The notes below the pieces were generated by a model. That model saw only the letters and a program-made list of their open reading frames with translations. It searched no databases and was not told the DNA's origin. A program made the translations under genes and the position numbers. A stretch of 32,657 nt of DNA from Vermamoeba vermiformis (Eukaryota; Tubulinea; Echinamoebida), in assembly GCA_045837725.1 (NCBI GenBank), contig JBEWZL010000130.1:1-32657 (forward strand), read 5' to 3'. This document shows, in pieces, positions 19,508 through 30,615 of this stretch (position 1 is the first letter of the stretch; every line of letters starts with the position of its first letter).

Positions 19508-20145
19508 TGTAAGTCGATTGGTCCCTGGTGAGTGGCCCTGATAGGTCCTGGTTGATAGAAGCAAATGGAAGCCCTGGAAAGAAACCAGGGAGCAGAACCC
19601 TGGTCGAAAAATCCTTCGCAAAATCATCCCTGATAGATTGTCTCGGAAAATGTTGTCGCATTAATCAATGTGTGAAATATTGACAACATTGATGAATACA
19701 TTGGCGCCGTTTGTGGAAGGTAACCGCCGAGTTGCATCCGCGGTGATAGATCGTTGTCGTCGATGCGTAAGCAAGCAAAGCTTATTTTGGATCTAAATAC
19801 TCGTGGGAGTAATTCTTAAAAAATTTGTTTAATGCGAGTCCGCGTTTCCTCAATGAAACAGTGAAGAGAAAACGAGAAGTCAATCTTAGATTTGGCCAAT
19901 CCGTTTCGGTACTTGCCAAACCAGCGCCCAGCTGAAAAAGGTACCAATATTTTTTACGACGTGTTACTATTGTCCCAAGTTGCTAGCAATAACGCTCACA
20001 AAAAAGTCAAGTTTTTCAGTTTTATCACCATTTTATTTGAAAATTATCCATTTCGAAGTTATTTTCCTCGACAGTTTCGACCATGTTTGGTCGATATTTT
20101 TTGTAAGGGTAAAACACAGCAGCGTGTCTTTGAGCGGATGTAGAG
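19508..20145. other. Divergent intergenic region between ZIP and F-box-RasGAP genes
   Basis: This 638-bp region lies between two divergent start codons. It should contain both promoters. I see no gene and none of the dense hairpins of the left part. Confidence 0.5.
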
Positions 20146-21981
20146 ATGGACGCTAAAAGTTTTGAGGAGTTTCCGATCGAGATTGCAGCAATGGTAAACT
20201 TTGTCATCATACCGTCGTGCACAACACTCTCCCTAATGTTTAAAAAACCATTGTTCTAATAATATTGTATTTTAGATACTATCAAATTTGGATGCGGAAG
20301 ATCTGGGACGATTTAGCTGCATTAGCAAGTTATCGAAAGCAGTCTGCGATTCTCCATCTATATGGAAAAGAATTTATCAACAAAGATGGATTGAACACAA
20401 CAGCTGCGAAGAAAGCGTCAATTGGAAGCAAAAATATCAAGATCGAGGTAAGAAAAGCTCTCTAACAAACAAATTTACTATTGCTTAATTTTTCTGCGCT
20501 TTCAGTACTAACATTTTTCTAATTCTCGTTGGTCTGGTTCAATAATCAATTATCACTTTTTCAAATAAATTCTCGAGAACCGAAACTAAAATCTTTTTGG
20601 CAGTGCAAACTATCAGGCCTTTAACGCGAATCCTAGCTCGAGAAGATAATTCACTTTTGACCGCTTTGTTTCAAGTAGTCAATCAGAAATCGAATTCATT
20701 TTCAGAACGAAGAGAGTTGATGGACTCTGTAGCTTGCCTGCTCGAGGCCGATTACAAAATGCCGCACGTTCTCAACAACACTCTTTCAATTGAAATGAAC
20801 CAATTGGCAAAGACAGGCGCAAGTAAGTACGGCATTTACACCCTCAAAACGGCTCTAACCTGTCATATTCAGCGGTGTCAATGCGAGGAACAACATTATC
20901 TGGAGATCTATTTTATAGCTACGCGAACTTAATTAGCGGCCCTTATTTGAAATCTACGTTTGAAGGCATTGTGCGAGAAATTTGTGACAGAAAGGAGTCT
21001 CTAGAAGTGAGTATTTAGAAACATTCCGTTCGTCAGGTACTAACGTGAATAGCTTGATGCTCGGTATATGAGATCAACAGACAATAGACAGCGACACGTC
21101 TATCTGATAAAGAAGATAATTAAAAAGATTCTCCACCGACTGCACGTGACGGCGCATCAGTTCCCAATGTATGACCACATTATCACTTACTTGTTCTGAC
21201 ACATTTTAATAGACAGCTTCGTGCCGTAGTGGCGCGCATGACCGAGCTACTGCGCGAGCTTCGACCTGAAAACGCTGATCATCGCATTCAAGAAGAGACC
21301 AACTTTATCATTCAAAAATTTATCTTGCCGTCCTTTATTCACCCCGAGGGCTACGGCATTGTTGCAGGTATGCAATAGAATAGTACTTTGATCGTTATTG
21401 ATTGTCTAACAGAAGAAGATCCGTCGTTGCACAGTCGACGAAAGCTCATTGTTGTAGCTGTAGTTCTTGCTAAAGTCTGTAGTGAAACAGAATTTTGCGA
21501 AGTAGAGCAAGACTACATGATACTTAACGACTTCATCTTCGACAAGGAAAACATTGATACAAAACGAAGATTTATAGATGGCTTAAGTGTAAGTCCCAGA
21601 CGTGGGTAATACCTGTAACTAACAAAGTGCTAGGTGTTCGACAAATCGCTGCTAGAAGATAGATCTCGCGTCGGAGCATTAAAAGTCGAGGATTGCGACA
21701 AAGCACTCGCTCGATTGGTGCAATTTTGCGCAGTAAACATGGAGGATATCGATAGAGAGTGGTCCATCAGAACGACTGATCAGAATGTAAGTTCTCCGGC
21801 GAGTGCCCGCGTGCATCGACTAACCTTGTTATTGTAGCGCACAGTGATCCGTGAGTTCCGAAATGCAGTGCAAGCAGCGAAGAAAGCTATTGATGGCGGT
21901 TCGATCAGAAGACCCAACAAAATGCAGCGTGTCATTAACCGAACGTGCACGAGAAACGTTTGTAAGTGTACTTTAATGTAG
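20146..21981 (+). CDS. F-box protein with RasGAP domain (438 aa)
   Basis: Nine exons (20146-20193, 20276-20447, 20604-20822, 20873-21006, 21053-21168, 21213-21367, 21413-21588, 21634-21786, 21838-21981) join in frame. Residues 4-70 are an F-box (EFPIEIAAMILSNLDAEDLG, then VCDSPSIWKRIYQQRW). From about 100 the protein follows the RasGAP fold: an arginine-finger segment SMRGTTLSGDLF aligning with LFRATTLAS of p120GAP, then YLKSTFEGIVREI. At the FLR..CPA position it reads IQKFILPSFIHP, with Lys for the stabilising Arg. RasGAPs speed GTP hydrolysis by Ras; an F-box would link this to SCF ubiquitin ligase. I know no common protein with this pair. The C-terminus has a basic tail. The gene is convergent with HIR. 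Confidence 0.82.
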
Positions 21982-22133
21982 TGAACTATTTATTTAATGA
22001 CATCGCATTACCTTTGATCTACAACATTATAACTATAATCTATAATATTATTCATATTGCTCTGCAAATTGTTTCCGCCATCTGCTTGCGCGGTCGAATG
22101 GAGAGGGTTTGGGACCGGTTGCGTGGAAGCTAG

Positions 22134-23051
22134 TCAGTTGGTCCTTGATTTGTTCAACAAGGGTTTATCCTCCTCAATTGCTGCATTGGCAAATAGCGCA
22201 TCACGAGTCGGCTGTTGGAACTCCTTGGGCGGCAAGAAGATAGCATTGCTGCGTGAGTGTGCACCGATTTCTTTCAACGTGTCGTAGTACTGAGTTGTCA
22301 GAATCAGTTGCATGACTGTTTGGGGATCAACGCCATTGATGTTTTCTGAAAACTCGTGCACTGTTTCCTGCAAACCATTGACGATGGCACGACGAGCAGC
22401 GGCCAAACCTTTGCCTGGTAACATGATATGTGAGCTTCAGTACTTAGCGAGTAGCATAATGAACTTACCTGCAAGCTCACGGGCTTCAGCTTCGGCTTCA
22501 GCTTCTTTAATTTTGATGATTTTGTTGGCGTCGGCCTTGGCAATAGCAGCAGCACGTTGTCGCTCGGCAGTGTTGATATCGTTCATGGCAGCCTTAACCT
22601 CTTTGCCAGGCTCAATGTCTAAGATGAGCACTTTGACGATCTCGTAGCCAAATTGGCTCATCTCTTTTGCGAGTTCTTCTTGGATCAGCACTGCAAGCTT
22701 GTGCTTCTTCTTCATCAGCTTGTCCAGATCTTTGTCGGGAACTTTATCACGAACGGAATCGACGATGTAGGCTTTGACTTGACCATCTACATCTTCGAGA
22801 GAATAGAAAGCCTCGTAGACTTTAGTTTTATCAACCCTGAACTGCACTTCGATATTGATAGTCACGAAAACTTTGTCGTTTGTGGTGGATTCGACAACTA
22901 CGTGCAATTGGCGAGTTCGGACACTGATAGTTTTCACTTTGACGATGCCACACGGGAAACAAAGGCAGCCAGGCTGTTCGATGCTTTGAAACTTGCCGAA
23001 TCTCTCGCTGATGCCGAGAGTAGACTCCTCAATAGACATGCAGCAGCCCAT
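22134..23051 (-). CDS. Hypersensitive-induced-reaction-like SPFH/band 7 protein (287 aa)
   Basis: Two exons (23051-22469, 22414-22134) with a 54-nt intron encode 287 residues, the usual HIR length. The start MGCCMS offers an N-myristoylation Gly2 and two palmitoylation Cys, as in plant HIR proteins. The SPFH domain follows (ERFGKFQSIEQPGC, FVTINIEVQFRV, VYEAFYSLEDVDGQVKAYIV, VRDKVPDKDLDKLMKKKHKL). A flotillin-like Ala/Glu-rich coiled coil comes next (AERQRAAAIAKADANKIIKI), and a C-terminal region with LILTTQYYDTLKEIG. HIR proteins oligomerise at plasma-membrane microdomains. The gene is divergent from FAM32A and convergent with the RasGAP gene (152 bp apart). Confidence 0.92.
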
Positions 23052-23437
23052 TTTTTGTGTAGTTGTGGTTATTGTCGTTGTTGTGAATTTAATTGATGTT
23101 TAACAGGGTTTTTTATGGATTAAAAACGCGAAAAACGGAAAAAAGAAAAAAAAACACCCATGTGAATATCGGTGGATAATTCATGCCACTAAATTTGGAT
23201 GCAAATTTAATACGATATATTACCCGAGCTGAGTTCACGCGCTGCGCGGATGTAGATCAGGTGTGTCAGGTTACGCTGCTACGGTGGCCACCCGCCAGTC
23301 GAATATTGCTTCACGAACTAGGGGTTGCGTGCTGTGTTGCGCACTACTGTGGGCGCGTGTGACAACTGCTGTGTTTGAATGAACATTTGATTATTTATCT
23401 TGCGCCTGTGCGGCAGACACCACAAACACAACCAACA
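23052..23437. promoter_or_regulatory. Divergent promoter region between HIR-like gene and FAM32A
   Basis: This 386-bp region lies between divergent start codons. It contains a 10-bp palindrome GGTGGCCACC near 23284. No other element is recognised. Confidence 0.45.
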
Positions 23438-23918
23438 ATGTCCTTTGAGAACGTAGTTGGCGGAAAATTAAAGCTTAAAGGAGTTGGCGATGTAAAGAAA
23501 GATAAAAAAAAACGAAAGAGGAAAGATGTTGCAGAAGATGCCGAGGAAAAAGAAGCGAAGAAGCAAAAATTAGAAGATGGCGCGAGTTCTCCTCCCGTAT
23601 CCAAGCCTAAAAAGACAGCTGCTGAATTGGCATATGAGGAAAAGCAACGAGAACGAGTAAGTTAAAAAGGGTTCCTCGCTTCAAAAAATTAGTAGAATTA
23701 TTTCGCTGCGATACAAAGTGCTTTTAAATTGTCTGAGACCCATTAGACATGCAAATTCGCAGCCTGGTAAATTTACTTGACTAATCCATTGCTTACAGCT
23801 GCGAGAAAAGGCCAACAAAATGTCCTCAAAGTCGCATAGACAAAAAATTGAAGAATATAATGACAAATTGTCGAAAGAAACAGAACATTATGACATTCCT
23901 AAAGTTGGTCCTGGATGA
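23438..23918 (+). CDS. FAM32A: FAM32A homologue (112 aa)
   Basis: Two exons (23438-23656, 23799-23918) give 112 residues, the same length as human FAM32A. The N-terminal GGKLKLKGVGDVKKDKKKRK matches the family's GPLKLKG start plus Lys-rich stretch. The C-terminus HRQKIEEYNDKLSKETEHYD then IPKVGPG matches the conserved HKQRVEDFN..LxxLTEHYDIPKVS signature. FAM32A is found in the post-catalytic human spliceosome, where it helps exon ligation. This role fits a genome with so many introns, though the role here is inferred by homology. The intron is 142 nt, longer than most in this window. Confidence 0.95.
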
Positions 23919-24351
23919 GATTCGTTACCGTACGTGCTATTTGTAAATAAAACACTTTTTGGTCTAAGTTATATCGCCTCGTATTATACCGCGTTTCCAC
24001 CGCTTTCAAATGGTGCGAGGAGGATTGACCCTTGCGCCGAAAGCCAAAAAAGCGCTGCCGTGACGAACTTTTTTTTTTGTGCACCTCAACCCGCAATAAC
24101 ACAGTGATGTTAGTATTATTATTGTAATATATTGTATATAAGCAAAAGGTAATGCCTAATATGCTCCTTTACGTAGATTTAGAATCTACAACAAGAGAAT
24201 TTTATCGATCAATTTTTAAATTCGTTTCTATTCCGTAAGAATTATCGATAATAGTTTCTCGTTGAACGTTTTATAGATACACATATTTATTATATTTTTA
24301 CAATTTCTTATGCGAATTTTTACAGAAACGAGATTGGTGAGCACATCTAAC
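23919..24351. other. Intergenic region upstream of RPC1
   Basis: AT-rich DNA. A minus-strand frame (24102-23899) is basic but has no recognised domain. A TTTTTACAG acceptor-like sequence at about 24318-24326 suggests a 5' UTR intron of the RPC1 gene. Confidence 0.4.
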
Positions 24352-27300
24352 ATGGCAGCGCTAACAATGCAACCACCACAAATTATACACGATCCCACTA
24401 TCAAGGAATATGTAGAAGAGGCTACTGCTGCGAAGAAAATCGGGCTGATCAAGTTCGGCTTGATGTCAGGAGTTGACGTTATGAAGCTATCACACATACA
24501 GATTGTCAACAATATTTTATATCAACATCCCACACGAAATCCCATGCCTTACGGTAAGCTATTTTCTATTGTCACACTGAGATCGCGATCGAACTAAACG
24601 GTCGTCATTAGGTCCTCTCGACACACGGCTCGGCACTTCCTCGAAGAAAATGGACTGCACAACTTGCGGTGAAAAATTAGATCTCTGCGCGGGTCACTAT
24701 GGATTTATTAACCTCGAGTTACCTTGCTTTCACGTTGGCTACATGCGGTTCATTATGAACACTTTGTCAACAGTCTGTAAAACTTGCAGTCGCATTCTGT
24801 TCGATGAAGACGAACGCGCCAAGTGGCTCAAACAAGTACGCAACCCTCGCTTGGACAATATTCAACGCGGCGAGCTGGGGAAAAGAATTTTGAAAGCTGC
24901 GAAGAAAAAAACAATTTGCGATTACTGCGGTGCCTTTAACGGTGATATCAAGAAAGTCTCCGCGTTGAAGTTGATTCACAAGAAATTCAAGACGAAGGCA
25001 TCAGCGGGAGAAAAAGAAGCGTGGGAACAAGAGTTCAGCGAGGCTATTCAATATAACCCAGAAATTGCCACTTACTTGAGCAAAACCAGCGAAGACTTGA
25101 GTCCTATCCGCGTTATGAAGGTACCTTTAGAGAGTTTGTAGTGCCTGCAAATGACTAATTTATCCCGCGTAGATCTTCGAACGTATTTCCGCCGAAGACT
25201 GCGAACTGCTGTGCATGGATGCGCATGTGGCAAGACCTGAATGGTTGCTTATTCAACAATTGCTCGTGCCCCCTGCGTGCATTCGTCCTTCCGTGCACAT
25301 GGATGCAATCGGCGGTAGCAACGAAGACGACTTGACAATGAAACTGCAAGAAATTGTGACGATGAATAACAGTATTAAGAAAGACATGGAAAAGGGCACT
25401 ACGATTAATCAGCTCATGGAGAAGTGGGATTACGTGCAGAACTTGGTAGCAGCCTACATCAACTCCGAGTATCCTGGTCAGCCGCCTCAAATGGCAAACA
25501 AGAAATCAATCCGTGGTCTCGCACAGAGATTGAAAGGCAAACAAGGTCGTTTCCGTGGTCATTTGTCTGGCAAGCGTGTCGACTTCTCAGCGCGTACGGT
25601 CATTTCTCCCGACCCCAACTTGCGTATTAATCAGGTACGTGGAGTCAATAATAAGATAGCGGTGCAAGTACTAATTGTACCTTAGGTTGGTATGCCTCAA
25701 CACGTCGCTAAGATTATGACCTATCCCGAGCGTGTGTTCAAGCACAACATTGATAAGCTGCGCAAACTTGTGCTGAATGGCCATGACGAGTACCCTGGCG
25801 CTCGTTTTGTGGAAGGCAAGGACGGCACGAAGAAGTTCTTGAAGTTCGTTCCTGACCGCAAGAAACTTGCCGCTGATCTGCAAGAAGGTGACGTTGTCGA
25901 GCGACATATTATGGACGGCGACGTTGTGTTATTCAACCGACAGCCTTCATTGCACAGAAACTCTATTATGGCGCACATCGTCAAGGTATTGCCGTGGAAG
26001 ACTTTCAGATTCAACGAATGTGCCTGCACACCTTACAACGCTGACTTTGACGGTGATGAAATGAACATGCACGTGCCTCAAACAGAAGAGGCCAAAGCCG
26101 AAGCTAGAATGCTCATGAACGTTGCATACAATTTGTGCGTGCCTAAGAGTGGAGAATTGATTATCGGTGCTACGCAAGACTTTTTGACGTCTGGCTATTT
26201 GATCACTAAGAAGGACTGTTTCTATGACAAGGCCGCGTTCTGCCAAGCTGTCAGTCACTTCACGGACGGTGGCGCTGTCGAACTGCCTCCTCCTTCAATC
26301 CTCAAGCCCATTCAGTTGTGGACCGGCAAACAAGTGATCAGTGTATTGCTCAACCCCACTCCTTCTAAAGAACCTGTCAGACCCAACTTTGAGCTCAAGA
26401 CCAAGTTGATTTACAACGCAAAGAAAGATGCCGGCATTATGTGCCCGAGCGATGGTTATATCGTTGTGCGCAACGGAGAACTCATGTGTGGTCAACTCGA
26501 CAAAGCAGCCTTGGGTGGTGGCCGTGGAAACTTGTTCCACGTGTTGCTTAAGGACTACTCACCTGAAATCACTGTCGATCGCATGACCAAATTGGCACGT
26601 CTGTCTGCCCGATGGATTACTAACCACGGCTTCTCTATTGGTATCTCCGACGTAACACCTTCAACAGTTGTGACGCAGAAGAAGACAGCACTGATCAGCA
26701 AGGGCTACCAAGAGTGCGATGTCGTCATTCAACAAGCCAAGGACGGCACTTTGAAGCCTCAACCTGGTTGCAACACTGATCAGACTTTGGAGGCCAAAGT
26801 TCTGTCCGTGCTCTCAGAAATTCGTGACGAGGCAGGAAAGATTTGTATCGAAGAGTTACACCCGTCTAACAGTCCTCTGATCATGACACTCTGCGGTTCT
26901 AAAGGTTCGAAGATTAACATCTCTCAAATGGTTGCTTGTGTAGGTCAACAAGCCGGTAAGTCTTTCCAAATTACATGTTGAGCGAATCGCTAATTGTTCT
27001 TCAGTGAGCGGTAATAGAGCTCCCAACGGATTCATTGATCGTACCTTGCCGCACTTCGAGCTTCAAGCCAAAGATCCTGCTGCAAAGGGTTTCGTGTCCA
27101 ACAGTTTCTTCACTGGTTTGAGCCCCAGCGAGTTCTTCTTCCACACCATGGGTGGTCGTGAAGGTCTCGTCGATACTGCAGTCAAGACGGCCGAAACAGG
27201 TTACATGCAACGTCGTCTCATGAAGGCGCTCGAAGACTTGTCAGTCCAGTACGACAACACTGTTCGTCAATCAACTATGGGCATTGTACAGTTCGCTTAT

Positions 27301-28919
27301 GGCGATGACGGTATTGACCCGCACAAGGTCGAGGCCGAAGATAGTCCCGTTGACTATGATCGTGTATTATTGAACTCCCTTGGTGAACAAGGTGCGCCAA
27401 TGGAACCCTACGAGATTATGGAATACGTTGACAAGACATTGGCCGAGAACCCGATCTTCATCAACATGCCTGATTTCCATCGTGCCAACTTGCGCATCTT
27501 CTTTTTGAACCACGAGAACAAGCGCGACAGCAAAGACAAGATCATAGAAGGAGCTCTCGACAAGGTCATCAAACTTCGCAAGTCGCTTGGCTTGCCTGAC
27601 GGCTTAGTAAAAGACGATCACAAAGGTAAGTGCTCGTAACGCGCAAGTCAACCCTTGCGGCCACTAACTTTTATATTGTAGATACAAAACACGAGCAAGA
27701 GAAGAAGCAATTAGTATACATTGTGTATCCCATCAACCTCGCTGTACTCGCCAAATTCTTCCAAATCGTCGAACAAAAATTCCGTCGCATTCTCGTCGAG
27801 CCTGGTGATGCTGTTGGTGCCGTAGCCGCACAGTCTATTGGTGAGCCTTGCACACAAATGACGTTGAAGACTTTCCACTTTGCTGGTGTCGCGTCCATGA
27901 ACATTACACTTGGTGTCCCGCGTATTCGAGAAATTATCAACGCCTCCAAGAACATTAGCACACCCATTATTACAGCACAATTGACTCGGCCAAACGATAA
28001 GGAGTTCGCCAAGCAAGTACGAGGTCGCATTGAGAAAACTACACTTGGAAACATTGCCGCGTACATCGCCGAAGTCTACGACAAGAACACACCGCACTTA
28101 GAGATCAAGATTGACTTCGACGCTATTCATGACTTGAAGTTGAAGATCTCAATGAACACCATCAAGAAGTCCATTACCGAACACAAGAAGATCAAGTTGA
28201 AGGACAAGGACATTGAAGTCGGTGGTATTGCGCGCGATAAAATCATCATCGTGCCACCCGAGAACGCGAAGCAGAACGTGTTCTTCACAATGCAACACAT
28301 CAAGAGCATTCTTCCTAAAGTCATCGTGGCCGGTCTGCACGGAGTTAATCGTTGCGTCATTGGTGAGAAGAAGGAGAAAGACGAACACGGCAACCACTTG
28401 CTCGAGCTGTTAGTCGAAGGCAATGACATGCTTGGTGTGATGGGCACGCCCGGTGTAGACGGCAGTCAAACTAAGTCTAATCACACTCTCGATGTGCAAC
28501 GCGACCTTGGCATTGAAGCTGCACGACGAGCTATCGTAGAAGAAATTCGTTACACGATGAACCAGCACGGTGTTGCAGTCGATGCACGTCACTTGTTCCT
28601 GTTGGCTGATGTTATGACCTTCAAGGGCAATGTGTTGGGTATCACTCGTCATGGCATCTCGCGCATGAAGGACAGTGTGCTGATGTTAGCGTCATTCGAA
28701 AAGACAACCGATTATCTGTTCGACGCTGCAGCTCACTCGATGGATGAGCAAGTGAGGGGTGTGTCGGAGTGCATTATCTTAGGCACACCAATTCCCTTGG
28801 GTACTGGTCTCTTCAAGGTGCTCAAGAAGTCGTCCAAGCCCAAATTAACCAAGAAGCCTCTGTTGTTACAATCAAATGACTTCAGGTTATCGCTAAGCGA
28901 CTTTATCACTCCTGCTTAA
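24352..28919 (+). CDS. POLR3A: DNA-directed RNA polymerase III largest subunit RPC1 (about 1433 aa)
   Basis: Six exons: 24352-24553, 24612-25120, 25173-25634, 25686-26955, 27005-27625, 27682-28919; all phases agree. Landmarks: zinc-binding [28 protein letters not shown], second [39 protein letters not shown], catalytic [20 protein letters not shown], the bridge-helix region ASSOCIATED with [20 protein letters not shown], and [29 protein letters not shown] residues, the cysteine pattern and absence of a CTD heptad tail mark Pol III rather than Pol II. The 1433 residues compare with about 1390 in human. RPC1 forms the active centre that transcribes tRNA, 5S and U6 genes. An in-frame ATG at 24310 would add 14 residues, but MAAL at 24352 suits better. 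The gene ends 36 bp before the convergent carrier gene. Confidence 0.97.
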
Positions 28920-28955
28920 TAAAGTTGTTCTTGTAATTAATTATGCACATTTATT

Positions 28956-30528
28956 TCAAAACCAGACGTTGTAGTCGTACTCTTCTGCAATCCTACGTTT
29001 TGACAGCCAAATGCGCTTTGGTACATTCGGATTTTCGCTCAACCATTGCCTCAGCGTCAAATAGTCAATGCCACGGGGAATATCTTTGCGTTGAATAGGC
29101 ACGAAGGGATGCACTGTGTAGCCTGCAATGTGGTTAGTATAGAAATTGTCGTGCACCGTCAATCTTACCATTGAGCCACAAGAAAATGTTTTTACAGAAC
29201 TCTTGAGAGAAATACATCATCACCAAATTAGGAAAAGATCGTATGACATTTGATAAGAGACCTGTTGATGTTAGACGATGTACTACAAAAGAGTAAAAGT
29301 AACTCACCAGCCCACAAACCAGGGACCCCATTTCTATCGATAATCTGAGTAAAACATTCTTTCAAGCTGCTGCTGTGAGCGATCGGCACCGTCATATTCG
29401 CAGGCAAGTTATTTGCGGATGATTGCGCCATCATTTGCTTGCGTGCAGTGTCGAACGGGAATGATGCGAACTGTAGGTGCGACCGATTAACCACTCATCG
29501 GCATCGATATAGGCATCCAATTATTATACGTACTTGAGCTACTACAGTGATGATTGTGGCGTTTAGAATTCCTTCTAAAAGGCCTGGTGGCTCATCGCGA
29601 CGACTGAAAAACGGCGAGAAAAATTCAACAGCGAGAGAGTTCGGCAATGGACCTAAATTATAATTAGCTCCATAAGAGACCATATTTAATTCAACACAAG
29701 CGGCGTACCAATTATGGTAGGCAGCCAGCCTTTAAATAAAGCACCCCAGCCTTCTTCCTGAACAATTGAAGTGAATGCGTCGTAGATGCTCGTATATTTA
29801 GGGCTGGAAAGTCGTTGTTGCGTCAAACGCGTTTTAACTACTTCTTGCGGCAAAGTTACAGCTGCTGCGGCTATATTGGCTGGCAAATCCGGTGGGGTTA
29901 GAAAGCTCATCGCTTTAATATACACTACGTTGTACGGCTAATTTTCTAGCACTTACAAAAAATCCCGGCAACTAAGTTGGCGAAAGGAGGGACAGATTTG
30001 GTTTCAGGATCGCGCAGTAATGAGACTACTAGGTTAGCAGCCCAATTTTGGGCTACATTAAATGGCAATGTTTTGAATATGTTAACTAGGTTGCCTTTAA
30101 AAAATCCTAGCGCTCCTTCTGTCTTATACAAATTTGTTGATGATGTCACCAAGCCGTGCAAGTCTCCACCGACCTGATCTGATCCAATTTGTTGCAAGGT
30201 CTTTATCGTTTCTACACAAAGCAAATTTTAGATTAATTATTAGGTATATTCGCGTTAGAGGTTCAGTTCATTGCGATGAATGTTGTATTAGAATTTTGTT
30301 AAAAAATAGAAATGCGTCCAAAAATTATATGTGCCATAATAATACGTTTTTAATTAATTCCTACAAACTAAAATATATAAACAAATAATTTTCAACAAAA
30401 AAATTGACACTTTTGTTCCAGATCTGCTTACCAAATGGCGCTAATGCAGTACGCGTGATGCCTCCTGCAATGAACCCGCAAATGAGTCCTTGACTAAAGG
30501 ACAACTGAGGCACGCGTGCTCCTTTCAT
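28956..30528 (-). CDS. Mitochondrial carrier family protein (365 aa) with C-terminal extension
   Basis: Seven exons (30528-30432, 30211-29957, 29912-29709, 29652-29534, 29470-29308, 29261-29169, 29122-28956) close in frame. Three carrier repeats show the signature Px(D/E)xx(K/R): LAPFETIKTLQQ, LPQEVVKTRLTQ and FPFDTARKQMM. Gly-rich helix starts such as ICGFIAGGITRT and the EGxxGFFKGN and EGWGALFKGW matrix motifs are present. Six TM helices in the inner mitochondrial membrane are expected. The substrate cannot be told from the sequence. The C-terminus extends about 50 residues beyond the last repeat (TVHPFVPIQRKDIPRGIDYL, then YDYNVWF), which is unusual. The first intron (220 nt) is long for this genome. 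Confidence 0.92.
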
Positions 30529-30615
30529 TTGTCAATTTGAAAAATGCAGCCAGAAATTGAACTTTTGTTAGGCACAACAAACTCGCGCATTATTTCAAGC
30601 AATAATCGATATTTA

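Noticed and set aside
23899-24102. Basic minus-strand frame resembling a small ribosomal protein
   Set aside because: No family signature could be matched and no conserved order of residues is visible.
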